A stretch of DNA of 64,000 nt from Thysanoteuthis rhombus (GCA_963457665.1 OY735207.1:51105015-51169014); one strand, 5' to 3'. Counted from the stretch's first letter, positions 45,038 through 54,759 are shown. Notes: generated by a model not told the origin, from the sequence alone. Translations and numbers: made by a program.

Positions 45038-45214
45038 CAGGAGTTCCCCGCCATAGCACAGGTGTTGGGGTCCAAGAAAGCCAACCGCGTTACAACCTAG
45101 CTGCGATAAAAAATTTTTAGCCATCTTGGAGTTAAATTAATATTTTGGAGCCCTCCATACATCCGCGACATAACGCGAACAGTGCTGCAACGAATCGCGT
45201 TATAGAGGGGACTG
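45038..45214. mobile_element. 177-bp inverted-end miniature element (pogo/Tigger style)
   Basis: Left end CAGGAGTTCCCCGCCATAGC and right end in reverse complement CAGTCCCCTCTATAACGCGA. Both then carry CGCGTTA motifs. TA precedes the left end (45036-45037); the right flank is AT, so the target duplication is not certain. Phrases of the type 'CGCGTTATAG' next to CAG ends are typical of pogo/Tigger-like miniature elements. Confidence 0.55.
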
Positions 45215-45653
45215 ATTTTGCAAAGAAACACAAAGGTGTCGTTGTCTCCAGTACGATTCAATTCATTGATACTACTTTCTGTCATAACCTGTAATTTTAA
45301 ACTCAACATTGTAAAATACATTTCGTTATTATTAATTATTTATTCCTCGATTTGTAAAAGAAGCGTGTAGTGTTTACCGATTATTATCAAGTAAGAGCAG
45401 ATGGGGGTGCTCAGGTGCACGAAGGTCAGTGAACGTGGGCCCACGATTTTAAGGGGGGGGGTCTACTCTAGAGTTTATAAATCGTTGTAGTCCTTTTATT
45501 CCGTTGTTTTTTTGGGGTTTTTTACGCGTAAGTTCATCATATACACAACATATACCCTTACATAAATCATATGTAGTCAGTCCTGATTACAAAAATACTT
45601 AATGAGCAGTTAGTATGAATGGGGCCGACATTTCCCATTTGGCCTGGACCTAT

Positions 45654-45840
45654 TACCAGCTCTGCCCGGCCTGATTATCATTTGGTGTGGTAGCAAGTGT
45701 AATCGTGGTGTGATAGTTGAGAAGACGAAAGCTATTCTCTCTTATCAATTACTGAGTAGTGAGTTCGAACCTCACAAGGAACCCATACTCTTAGTAAATA
45801 ACTTCTTCTTATCATCATCATCATCATCATCATCATCATT
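45654..45840 (+). mobile_element. tRNA-like SINE ending in (TCA)n
   Basis: TTTGGTGTGGTAGCAAGTGT is a possible A-box region and AGTGAGTTCGAACCTCACAA a very good B box, though about 90 bases apart rather than 40, so the head is stretched or composite. A (TCA)n run (45811-45838) closes it. The triplet tail is the reverse-complement type of the LINE GAT tails. Confidence 0.45.
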
Positions 45841-46077
45841 AGCATGTAATTCGGTAGGCCCTCTAATCCTTGCAGCTGGTGAAATGATATTGATATATGT
45901 GGGTCAGTGAGTTCAATAATCGATAAACTATCAGAGAATAGATCCAGGAAGAAACGTGTACTATTTTCATTTTAAGTAGATGAATCAATAGATATCTCAT
46001 TTATTCATTAGTGTATCCGGGGGGGGGGGGCAGAAGAAGATTGTTCAACTATTTCACTGTCATATCATGATCCAGGG

Positions 46078-46357
46078 CAGTGGTTATTAACCAAGAGAGC
46101 ATCCCCTCCTCGGTGGCGCATGTAATTCCAAGGGGGGACCTGGGCCCACAGGCAGAAGTAAGAATTGATTTCTCTGAATTATTATGGGAATTCTCTTGAA
46201 TATTTGCATAATATCGTGATACTATACCGAAATTTTTTTTCCACAGATATTGCACTACCTATCTCAAACAAATGATCGTGTCAAAGATGTGAGGGGGCGT
46301 TGTGGCAAGGTCCAACTACTAAAGGGGGCGTGGTAGTAAAAAGGTTACGAACCAGTG
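46078..46357. mobile_element. 280-bp hAT-like miniature element
   Basis: Left end CAGTGGTTATTAACCAAGAG and right end in reverse complement CACTGGTTCGTAACCTTTTT. GCGCATGTAATTCC and GGGGGCGTGG phrases lie just inside, as is common in hAT miniature elements. The 8-bp flanks do not match, so the target duplication is lost or the ends are misplaced. Confidence 0.6.
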
Positions 46358-46689
46358 AACCACTATCGAAGGTTTTCCTTCTCCTCGGTGCTTTTTCGGT
46401 GAGAAAAAAAGCACCTAGAGTTGTTGTCACACCCTGTGAATGAAATGTATAAGAAGATGTATGTTATGAATGAGTAGGAGGAGGAGGCTAGACGTCGTTT
46501 TATGTGTACTGACAGCTTGCATCTTTCTTATTTTATTATATAGGTCATAAATTCTTCTAGGTCTAGTTTAATGATACACTCAAGATTCTAACCGAACGTG
46601 TAGGGAAACAATTCACACTTTGAATTCCTCTTCTTCCGTCTATTCACCTTTATTTCTTTCACAACAGAGATATTATATACGCTACAGAT

Positions 46690-46884
46690 ATGGGCGTAGC
46701 TGGAAATTTGGGGGCTCGGCTCCTTGCGGGGTCCCTTCGATCATTTAGTGGGATTCATTTGTTATTATATAATGTTAGAAATGCAGTAGACGAACCACTA
46801 TTCATAAAGCTTTTTCTGCCTCTCCATTTGGGATCCGGGGGTTACTAAAAACGCCCCCACCTCCTGTCTTAGTTACGCCCCGGG
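46690..46884. mobile_element. miniature element with GGGCGTAGCTGG-type ends
   Basis: Left end TGGGCGTAGCTGGAAATTTG followed by GGGGCTCGGCTCC; right end in reverse complement CCGGGGCGTAACTAAGACAG. Same family as the better preserved 56.654-56.948 kb element. A left half only is seen at 52.00-52.10 kb (ATAGCTAGTGATTTGGGGTC). Confidence 0.6.
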
Positions 46885-47027
46885 CTACAGCTTCTTTTTT
46901 TTTTCAACAAAAAGCAAACTCATATGAATTCTCCCCTCTAATCTGAGCGAGCTGTCCCAATTTTACGCCGTCGATTTACATTAACGCCGGTTTGAAATTT
47001 GCCCAAATCTAGCCTTTTAAAAAAAAT

Positions 47028-47992
47028 AATGATCAAGATTCGTCAAATCGTGATTGACGAAATCGTAATAAAAAATTTTTTTCCGATGCAGAATTAACTG
47101 ATCTGACTTAGTTTCTCGAAGACTTCATTTTTGAGAAAAACTAACTTTTTTACGGAAGGCGAATGAATTGGATCTAAAGTGGGTGACCGATTTTTAACGT
47201 GAGAATGATGTAAAATTGAACACTGACTTTGTGGCCATCTTTGCGAAACCCGGTTCAGTTTTCAATACAACGATCATTTAAACTGGACCCTGACTTTCTG
47301 AACTCTTTTTTTTTTTTCAAAGTTCATGGCAGTTTGTGTTTTGTTTTGGTTTGGGGGCACATTTTTAGGTCTAGAGCTCTGTTCCACACATTATTTGAAT
47401 TGCAGTGGTGACTGTAATTTTGTACTTAGGTCACACAACTCAAATACGAATTACTAAGGATCGAATTTTTTTTTGTGGGTTTTCCTGCGGGCATGCGTGC
47501 GTCCGCCCGGGCGTTTGCGGGGAAATGCATATTTCAGTCGCATGACCAAAGTGCAAGATTATCGTGGCGAAATTATCACCGCAAAAGTGAAATTTCTGCT
47601 TTCATTTATCCGTAATTCTTCAATTACATAACTATCAAACAAATAACTAACCGTAAAGTTTCTCCAGAAAAAAAAGGCAGCCATGTTTGCAGTCAGAAAG
47701 CCCGGGTCACAGTATAGATGATATTTGTATTGAAAACTAAACACCAGGCATCGCAAAAAGGACTACAAAATCAGGGACCAGTTTTATATGACGTTTCCAT
47801 TGGAAATCGATCACCCACTCTATGCCCCCTTCACTTGCTTCACGTGAAAAAAGTTGATTATTCTCAAAAATGTAAAAAGTCTCCAAGAAAGAAAGGTTAT
47901 ATTCAGTTTGATCAGTTTATTCTGCAATAGAAAAATATGTTTTTATAAGGGTTTCGTCAATTACTATTTAACGAATCTTGGCTGAAATAATT
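47028..47992. mobile_element. 965-bp element with 190-bp terminal inverted repeats
   Basis: Left arm (47028-47220): CAAGATTCGTCAAATCGTG, TTGACGAAATCG, GATGCAGAATTAACTGATC, TTTTTGAGAAAAACTAACTT, AAAGTGGGTGACCGATTTTT. Right arm in reverse complement (from 47992 back to about 47800): CAAGATTCGTTAAATAGTA, TTGACGAAACCC, TTGCAGAATAAACTGATC, TTTTTGAGAATAATCAACTT, AGAGTGGGTGATCGATTTCC. The similarity continues beyond into AACTGGACCCTGACTTTCTG against AACTGGTCCCTGATTTTG. The interior of about 550 bp has no coding frame. A GC-rich patch (GCGTGCGTCCGCCCGGGCG) lies at 47494-47512. Confidence 0.8.
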
Positions 47993-49154
47993 AATAAAAG
48001 TAAATTCATTGATGAATTGTTCTGCAGTCTTGGTATAGCTATTTTATTTGATCAAAGGGGCTTTAAATGCGTTTGAGTAGCCTTTAGCTACTTAAAGAGT
48101 TGACTGGAAATTGAAAAATGTAGCCGATTTTAGCCATTTTCAAGACACTTTTAGCTATAAATAACAAATCATACTTGGCAACCGTGGGTACCAATAATAA
48201 CCGAGGAATAAGGGTCAAATCCAAGTTTCGAGTTTTACACACGTGGCAAATATAACCTACTTAGAATTAAAATAACAAAATTTTACACACCCCAGTGTTG
48301 TAGATTCTATGCCTCTGGCGTTGGATATCTTTTTTTAAAAAACATTTACTCGATAAATCAAAAATGCCCCAAATACCCCTCACCCTAATCCAAGGCTCGT
48401 GTCTATCGAATTTTCTGCACTATCATATCGTGGTCCAGATCGAATGCGCCCCCTGTGATATTTGGTCCACGAACAAAGTGTAGTATATGTTCTTCTCACG
48501 ACAACGTAGCATAGCGTTCCAGTTTTCAATTTTAAACATTATTGTAATCTAACAGTTATCTTCATGAATTTAGATTTAATTTGAGATTTTTTTTCACAAT
48601 TGACGAAACCAGGAGTTTATTTATTGTCGTCCCATTGAACCATGTGACACAGCATTCCCATTTTCTAAATTAGACGTTTTTGTAATTAAATTAATATTGT
48701 TTTATGTAAATGAATAATTGTTTGTTTTGTGAAAATCAAGAAAAAAAAAAATGAAACAGAAAACAATCATACTAATGTTTGAAATTAAAACCGGGGAGTT
48801 AATCCTGTTTTGTTTTTGTTTTTTGACGTAGATGGTGAGCAGATACTACACTTGAACTGAAGGCCACTGAAGGTGCATTCTGATCAGGACTACGAAATTA
48901 GGACAGGGCCGAATTTCCTTTAAAAATGGCGTTTTATTTAAAGATCATGAAAACAATAGGCTTTTTTTCTGTTTCTAAATGTTAACGATTATAAGATTGT
49001 AACGTTTTCAATGAAAATGATCTTACCACACGCCAGATAAATTTAATTTCTGGTACACAGCACATGGTCTGGAACATGGGTGGAACGTAATGTTAAAAAT
49101 TCAATTACATTTCCCGCGTGAGTAAACTTAAAATAGGATTTCAACAGAAAAACA
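47993..49154. other. unassigned AT-rich sequence
   Basis: Around 48493-48600 and 48625-48735 there is a weak direct repeat (ACAACGTAGCATAGCGTTCC against ATGTGACACAGCATTCCC, each followed by an AT-rich body). No ends are definable and no coding sequence is seen. A TTGGCAACCGTGGGTACC phrase at 48175 resembles ends of the palindromic element at 41.996 kb. Confidence 0.35.
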
Positions 49155-49392
49155 CAAGGGTGGATCCACGATTTTAAGCAGAGGTTCCAATTTTTTTTCA
49201 AATCCCGTCGGTCTAATTAAGTAGACAGACTATTTTCTCAAGATTATTTCAAATTAATGATTTCTTTAGATTATTTGAATTTTTCTTACATTTTTAAAGA
49301 TTTCTTTCTGCAGATAGCATTTAAAAAAAAAAATTGTACTTTATCTGAGCAGGGGTAGGGAGATAGATCTGGACCCCCTGGATCTGCACCTG
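49155..49392. mobile_element. 238-bp inverted-end miniature element
   Basis: Left end CAAGGGTGGATCCACGATTT; right end in reverse complement CAGGTGCAGATCCAGGGGGT. AGCAGAGGTTCC and GAGCAGGGGTAGG lie near the two ends. Isolated terminal phrases of this type (CCTGGATCCACCCCTG, CTGGATCCACGCCTG) are scattered at 9.07, 23.09, 23.30, 36.50 and 41.69 kb, so the family is widespread here. Confidence 0.6.
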
Positions 49393-49463
49393 TAAAACTA
49401 GATACAAATTAAACAGATTACAACACTATATGAGTGAAGATAGAGAACAATAAGGAAGGCTAA

Positions 49464-49694
49464 GGAAGGTAGGTGGTCCCTAGTTGTCAAGTTTCACACT
49501 CTTGCATACTCGGTGTTAAAAACGGCGCACAAATAAAAACAATTTGATTAAACAGTCATTTAATCTATTCAAAGCAGGTAATAACGATATAATTTATATA
49601 ACTACTTTAATGAATTATCTAATGTTTTTATTATTAGTGCGCCGTTTTTAACATCGAGTGAGCGAGACTTCACGATCGGAACCACCTTCCCTGC
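49464..49694. mobile_element. 231-bp palindromic miniature element
   Basis: Left arm GGAAGGTAGGTGGTCCCTAG, TTTCACACTCTTGCATACTC, GGTGTTAAAAACGGCGCAC; right arm in reverse complement GGGAAGGTGGTTCCGATCGT, TCGCTCACTCGATGTTAAAA, ACGGCGCACTAATAATAAAA. Arms are about 75 bp. The centre (CAAAGCAGGTAATAACGATA) matches 42.85-42.88 kb in reverse complement, showing the same family nested there. Confidence 0.8.
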
Positions 49695-50672
49695 TTGGTA
49701 CCCAAATTCTAATTGTGTTTAGCTTGAGCAGGGGGGCTCCCTGACCCCTCCCCTAAATTCACGATTGTATAACCTAACATGAATATGAACGGGGTGCAAC
49801 ATCACATGATGAATGAAGCATGAATTGACCCTTTATTGTTGCTAGTAAAAGTCCGTTTTCCCCATTCATTCATTCTTTCTTTCGTTCATTCATTCAGCTC
49901 TTGTCGACACAACAAAACAAACAACAGCTGTTGTTAGTCTGACCCTAGTGACACGTTCCTTTTTTTTCCTTTCTACGACATTCTCCAACAATACATTAAT
50001 AAATAAACAATAAAGATAGATATAAAACGGGAGGAACAATTAGGAATAATATTTTTTTTCTTACCTTCTTTATTTTCGAACATTTTTTTCTTCTTTGTTC
50101 TCTCTTTTTTCCGCCGTTGTTGTGTTTACAGTGTCAATTAAAGAAAGCACTTGTTTTGATGTTTAAAGTTATTATTTAATTCATTTATTATCCAATATCC
50201 ATCGTCTTTATTTTCAAAGTGCGTAATCCTTTTTTTCTCTTTTTAGCGATTTTATTTTAAAACTCTTTTTCTCTCTTTCTTTCGTTTTCTTTCTTCGTTT
50301 TCCTTCTGTATTTCTTCGCATGAACGAGAGAAACTACTGGTAAAAAAAAGATGGACTTGAAACATAAATCCACTTGTTTTATGATTTTCTTCTTCAAAAT
50401 TTCAGAATGATTGAAACGATGATCCACTTTCCTTTTTTTTCCTCCTGTTTTTTTTTTAACTTGAATGTTTTGAAATCAAAATTAAACGAAAAAAAAAAGA
50501 AAAGAAGGAGTCTTCGATTTCGTTTGTTTAAATGACTTCTTGCTTTTTTTTCTCTTTTTAAAATGTACCCTCCTTTCGTTTCATCTTCATGAACGATTCC
50601 TTAATTATCATTTTTTATTTACTCTTGTAGGATTCCGATGTTCTCTTTATAGTCAATCCGACAAAATTATTA
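49695..50672. other. unassigned, increasingly pyrimidine-rich sequence
   Basis: No repeat family is delimited. From about 49860 the plus strand becomes C/T-rich with long T runs. At 50673-50693 there is a perfect 7-bp stem (CCACCGC, 7-base loop, GCGGTGG) that looks like a small hairpin, without a following T run. Confidence 0.4.
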
Positions 50673-50744
50673 CCACCGCCAAAAAAGCGGTGGAGTTGCG
50701 TTGCCGACACATCAGAGCCATTATGTTGTTAACTTGTTTGTTAC

Positions 50745-51265
50745 TACGCCGTCCTCCCCTCTATTTCTCTCTCTGTATCTCAATCCCCCCCTCTCTAATA
50801 TCTCGCGACGACGCTCCTCCCCATCACAGCTTTTCCAGGTTTTCCTTCTTCGTTTCTCTTGGAGTCCGTCTGCGCCCCCTTATCTTTATTCCCTCTCGTT
50901 CTCCTCCCCACCTGCGTCTCCACTTTCCTACCTCTCTCTATCTTCTTGATTTCCGTCTGTTCCCCCTCCCTATATTCTCCTTGTTCACCTCCCCAGTTTC
51001 ACTTCTTCCTCTCGCGTTCGTTCCCCTCCGTTTAATTCCCATCGCTCTCCTCCCCCATCTCTCGTTTCCCGCCTCTGCATCCTCTCATTTTTGTTTCTCT
51101 CTAGCTTCCTCTGTTCCCCCTCTCTCCCTCTTTCTTCTGTCACTCCCTCCTTTCTATTTCCCTCTTCTTCTTCTTCTCTCTCTATTTCCCCCTCTCTATT
51201 TTCTTCTTTATTCTCCCTGTCTTTGAGGTCTCCATACCCCCCCCTTTTATTTCTCCCGTGTTGTA
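50745..51265 (+). repeat. 520-bp polypyrimidine tract (C/T-rich on plus strand)
   Basis: Almost pure C and T on the plus strand with only scattered purines, composed of irregular CTCTCC, TTCCCCTC and TTCTCT words rather than a fixed unit. The frame 50540-51226 stays open for 228 codons on the plus strand (S, L, P, F-rich) because pyrimidine-only codons cannot make a stop. A 95-codon E/R/G-rich frame on the other strand is its mirror. Neither should be called a gene. Such tracts can adopt triplex (H-DNA) structures. Confidence 0.85.
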
Positions 51266-51289
51266 CGTACAAAACCGCCTTCTCAGAGC

Positions 51290-51505
51290 TTCGCCAACTA
51301 AGTTGGGGAGATTACCCCGAGTCTTCCGCCTGTTCACATGATATCTCGGAAAAGTTCTCAATAAATTTCGATGAAATTTTGTGGAGGAGTGGGTCATGAG
51401 CTATGGGAGAACTGGTTAATTTTTTGGACGGATCCGAGAATCAGTTTTCGATTTAATTAGCGGAAGGCGTTGATACGGGTATTCGTTCTCTGATTGTTTC
51501 TTAGT
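51290..51505 (+). repeat. Repeat P copy
   Basis: CGCCAACTAAGTTGGGGAGA, TTCACATGATATCTCGGAAA, AGTTCTCAATAAATTTCGAT, TTTTGTGGAGGAGTGGGTCA, TTTTTGGACGGATCCGAGAA and a right end GTATTCGTTCTCTGATTG. Single-block version. Confidence 0.7.
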
Positions 51506-51516
51506 TCTTTATTTAC

Positions 51517-51990
51517 CTCTGCCGAAGAAGTTGAAGAGGTATATATAAATATTCGGTCGTGTCTGTCTTCTCGTCTCTCTTTCCGTCTGTCTTTCCGTCT
51601 GTCTGTCAACGCTTTCTCCAAAAGTACTCGATGGATTTCAATGCATTTTGGTGAGAGACGGGCTAAGTGGTTAGAAAGGATTGATTACATTTGGGGGCAA
51701 ATCCAGGAATATCTTTTTGATTGTGAGATATTTTCTCAACACATTTGAAGGTATGCTCATGCACGGTATCCCCAAAATAGCCTATATAATGGTTATGTAC
51801 ACACAACAAATAACATCGCCAAAAGTTCATGTCCGTCTACACGATATCTCCAAAAGTTCTCAAAAATATTTTATGGAAGATTGGTCATTTAATGGGCGAT
51901 ACAAGAAGTGATTGGGTTTTCGAGCGGATCCATGCACAATTAATTCGCTGATAATGGTGTTGGTAGCGGCATGCGCTCTCAGAGTACTTT
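51517..51990 (+). repeat. Repeat P copy, full length with two blocks
   Basis: Left end TACCTCTGCCGAAGAAGTTG, a run of GTCTGTCTTTCCGTCTGTCT, first block TCTCCAAAAGTACTCGATGG, ATTGTGAGATATTTTCTCAA, second block CACGATATCTCCAAAAGTTC, GAGCGGATCCATGCACAATT and right end GTTGGTAGCGGCATGCGCTC. It starts within 15 bp of the preceding copy's end, in the same orientation. Confidence 0.8.
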
Positions 51991-52093
51991 ATATAGAGAC
52001 ATAGCTAGTGATTTGGGGTCCGGGGGACTCAACTCCTTGAGAACTCCCTTTACCATTTAGTGAGATTTGTTATTGTAAGATATTGATATAGAT

Positions 52094-52102
<9 letters not shown>

Positions 52103-52153
<51 letters not shown>
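52103..52153. repeat. (GA)n microsatellite
   Basis: About 50 bp of GA dinucleotide on the plus strand, preceded by a left half of the GGGCGTAGCTAG-type miniature element (52000-52060: ATAGCTAGTGATTTGGGGTC, then CGGGGGACTCAACTCCTTGA). Confidence 0.95.
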
Positions 52154-52157
<4 letters not shown>

Positions 52158-52200
52158 AACTATAGATTACACAATGTTTATAATTAATGTATACATTTCA

Positions 52201-52201
52201 T

Positions 52202-52258
<57 letters not shown>
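52201..52258. repeat. (CA)n(TA)n microsatellite
   Basis: About 18 bp of CA followed by about 40 bp of TA, 48 bp downstream of the (GA)n run. The stretch 52259-52555 holds nothing else recognised. Confidence 0.95.
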
Positions 52259-52259
<1 letters not shown>

Positions 52260-52555
52260 CATTTTGATTTTACAATGACTTACATTGCATTTTGGATGAC
52301 ATCTTTTGTTTTATTTTTGATGCAATGATTATTCATTTTTGTTTTAGATCTTTTAATGGGAATCAACTTGTAAAATCAATCGAAACAAATAGTTTTGATG
52401 GAGGAACAAGTATTGACAATTGTAGCCAAATGCTGTCAAAAATTGTATAAACAACGTCATAGGTTTTGAACAGAGTCTGCTCTTGTTATTGATGTAGTTT
52501 AGTAACTTTATATCTACCTCACTTTTTTCACTTATGTAGTCTTGGCATGTATTTA

Positions 52556-52880
52556 CTTACCTCTCCCAACGAAATTAGGTGAGCTATATGTATAGATCAC
52601 TCACGTCTATCTGTCTGTCCGTCTGTTTGTCTACGTGATATCTCTAAAAGTGCTCAACGAATTTCAATGATTTACCTCCGCCTACAAAGTTTGAGCGGGT
52701 ATATATATTCACTCCTATCTGCCTGTTTGTTCACACGATATCTCTAAAAGTTTCTCAATGAATTTAAATTGAATTCTATGGAAAGGTGGGTCTTAAGTTA
52801 CAGAAGAATTGATTAAACATTGGGGAGAATCTATGAATTTGTTTTCGATCGAGAGATAGTTTCAATATTCTGTAGGGAAA
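52556..52880 (+). repeat. two Repeat P copies, the first cut short by the second
   Basis: First copy: TACCTCTCCCAACGAAATTA, GTCTGTCCGTCTGTTTGTCT, GTGATATCTCTAAAAGTGCT, breaking off at AACGAATTTCAATGA (52671). A second left end then follows at once: TTTACCTCCGCCTACAAAGT, TCACACGATATCTCTAAAAG, TCTATGGAAAGGTGGGTCTT, TCGATCGAGAGATAGTTTC. The junction suggests one P inserted in, or recombined into, another. Confidence 0.7.
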
Positions 52881-53489
52881 GAGATTAAAACAAACAGTTG
52901 ATTAAAAAGCTAAATTTCAATTTCAAGGGAAGTAATTCAGTATTTGTATAATCAAGGTTTTCTCTCTTGTTTTTAAACGTTTTTATATTGATTCAATTTT
53001 TGTTGGTGGATAGGTTGTGCCGTCCGAGTACTCTCTAGGTTTAGTTTATGATATTTATCAATTCTATGTGTTTTTCTTCTCGGGTGATTTCACCGCTTGT
53101 TTCATTTTTTTCGGAGTTTGCCGCATTTCACTTCGAGTATTTTGAATATGAATAACATCTTTGGCTATTTATTTTTCAAGCACAAAGAGAATATAAATTC
53201 ATTAGGCGTTGGTTAAATAAAAACCACATCATGGGGTAAAAAGGTTACCGCTCTGACTTGCAAAAATACTCAGGGAAAAACCCATACCGTGATTCTCATT
53301 GCTATAACTCTGGTGATGTCAATTGTAGACCAGAACTGACAAAGACAAATCAGACTTAAGAATGCTTTAATCTTTTGGAACAAATTTTATTAATGTACTT
53401 TTTCAATATACTAATCCCTAGGATGCATTCAAACAAAGATTTCAACATGAACTTTCACAAATGCCAGCATGGCATGGCATGTCCCTGCA
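52881..53489. other. unassigned AT-rich sequence
   Basis: No repeat family, RNA or coding sequence recognised on either strand. Confidence 0.35.
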
Positions 53490-53640
53490 CTCCAAAATTG
53501 GTCGCAAGATCAACAATATACCAAATAACCTGCCTAGCGGTCATGAGTTCAATTCTTGGGCAAGGCAGTGCAAAAAAGGTCGACTTCAGTGGAAGAGGCG
53601 GACAAGTGGCATCAACCAATAATTAATTGATTAATTTTAT
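53490..53640 (+). mobile_element. tRNA-derived SINE fragment
   Basis: AACCTGCCTAGCGGTCATGA followed by GTTCAATTCTTGGGCAAGGC gives a good B box; the preceding A-box region is weak. The body AGTGGAAGAGGCGGACAAGT and the AGGCAGTGCAAAA phrase recall 40.25-40.31 kb (GGTAGACAAGTGACATAGG). Confidence 0.5.
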
Positions 53641-53809
53641 ATTCTAACCAATTGTATAGTGCTGTAGGTAGCACCAAAAAATCCATAACCATCTCGTATC
53701 TGTTGCATTAAGGTAGAGGAATAACCTTCCTGATTTTACTTGGGTTTTTTGGTTTCAATAGTCCACTGATGAATCGTCCACCCTCGGTAGTGATGATCAA
53801 CTACAGTAG

Positions 53810-54238
53810 ATGAATACAATACATCACCAAGTGGCCGAAAGGGAATTCAGAAGGTGGGACAAGGCCATTTTCGCACCCTCCCTTAACAAACACCCACGTC
53901 CTTTAGCCATCGACTTTTCATCTACTATAACCTTTTTAGCATGTCATACTACGTTCGCTCACTGGCCAACCTATTGTATCAACCGTATTGTCTCAGAGCT
54001 TTTATTACGCAGTTCCACACAAGAAACTCTCGTCCCAGGGTCACCGGACCCCTGGGGGATTCAGCAGATGACCGCACCTCTCTGGAGCCCTAATCTGGAA
54101 ACAACATGGCCTACCCAAACTCAACTACCAAAGACTACCCTTTCTCCAGCACGGCAATGGAGAAGGTACAGTGAGGAAAGAAAGAATGAGAAAAGAAAGA
54201 TTGAACAAAATCTTGAGCTTCTCTGTCCCAATTCCTAA
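53810..54238 (+). CDS. 142-codon open frame of unknown meaning
   Basis: Longest open frame outside repeats. It starts MNTIHHQVAEREFRRWDKAI, has a P/T/S-rich middle with GSPDPWGIQQM, and ends in a basic stretch ERKNEKRKIEQNLELL. No family, signal peptide, membrane segment or zinc motif is recognised. The region (about 53.8-54.26 kb) is less AT-rich than its surroundings and lies about 100 bp before a putative LTR. It could therefore be the decayed 3' end of an LTR retroelement, but I see no integrase or polymerase motif in any frame. It may equally be chance. Confidence 0.2.
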   Translation: MNTIHHQVAEREFRRWDKAIFAPSLNKHPRPLAIDFSSTITFLACHTTFAHWPTYCINRIVSELLLRSSTQETLVPGSPDPWGIQQMTAPLWSPNLETTWPTQTQLPKTTLSPARQWRRYSEERKNEKRKIEQNLELLCPNS

Positions 54239-54345
54239 ACCAGCCGCCGTACACCGCCCCACTTCACCAGCACGGCAATAACGTTAGAAATAATAAATAA
54301 AAAAAAGAATTAAACAAAAGAATTATCAATCATATGACATCATAC

Positions 54346-54741
54346 TGTAGCAGCCAAAATTAACCTCTATAAATATGTATATCCAATATTTTTTTCTTTA
54401 TCAATCCTCTGATTAATAGAAGATTCGTCATTTATGAGGACATGGGTGTACTAGTTTATAAATTAAGTTATAGCTACCCACTTGCTGTAGAATGCTGACG
54501 ACCATTGAAGCCTACTACATAGGCAATGAGAAGATAGAGACAACAGTTATACATTTTTCTCACTCATTAAACATAATCTTTGTACATCTTACATTACCTA
54601 AAGTCGAGCCACAGATCCAACCAGCATATACTTATTTCTTGAAAACAAAAATGTGGCTAAATGTCCTTGACATAAAAATCGGAGTCTGATATTCAATAAT
54701 ATCAAATACTCTTGATGATCAAACAAGAAATAAACTGTGCA
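54346..54741 (+). mobile_element. putative LTR of an LTR retrotransposon
   Basis: Starts TGTAGCAGCC and ends CTGTGCA, i.e. TG...CA ends, about 396 bp. AATAAA occurs at about 54728-54733, close to the 3' end where LTR polyadenylation signals often lie. A primer-binding-site-like sequence follows 3 bp downstream. I see no second copy in the window, so the partner LTR and the internal region are missing or too diverged. No reading frame follows the primer site. Confidence 0.55.
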
Positions 54742-54744
54742 AAT

Positions 54745-54756
54745 TGGTGACCCCGA
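54745..54756 (+). promoter_or_regulatory. primer-binding-site-like sequence, tRNA-Trp type
   Basis: TGGTGACCCCGA is the exact complement of the CCA-bearing 3' end of a typical animal tRNA-Trp (...TCGGGGTCACCA). After 12 matching bases the sequence diverges (AACAAAG). Its place directly after a TG...CA segment supports a 5' LTR. tRNA-Trp primers are known in the CsRn1-type Ty3/Gypsy lineage of flukes, but the match alone does not fix the lineage. Confidence 0.55.
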
Positions 54757-54759
54757 AAC

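Noticed and set aside
45097-45321. Minus-strand 74-codon frame as an exon
   Set aside because: It covers most of a 177-bp inverted-end miniature element and has no motif or splice context.
50673-50693. Intrinsic terminator at the CCACCGC/GCGGTGG hairpin
   Set aside because: There is no T run after the stem and no bacterial context; it is a small perfect inverted repeat only.
50540-51226. 228-codon S/L/P/F-rich open frame
   Set aside because: It lies in an almost purine-free tract where stops cannot occur; composition explains the frame and there is no domain.
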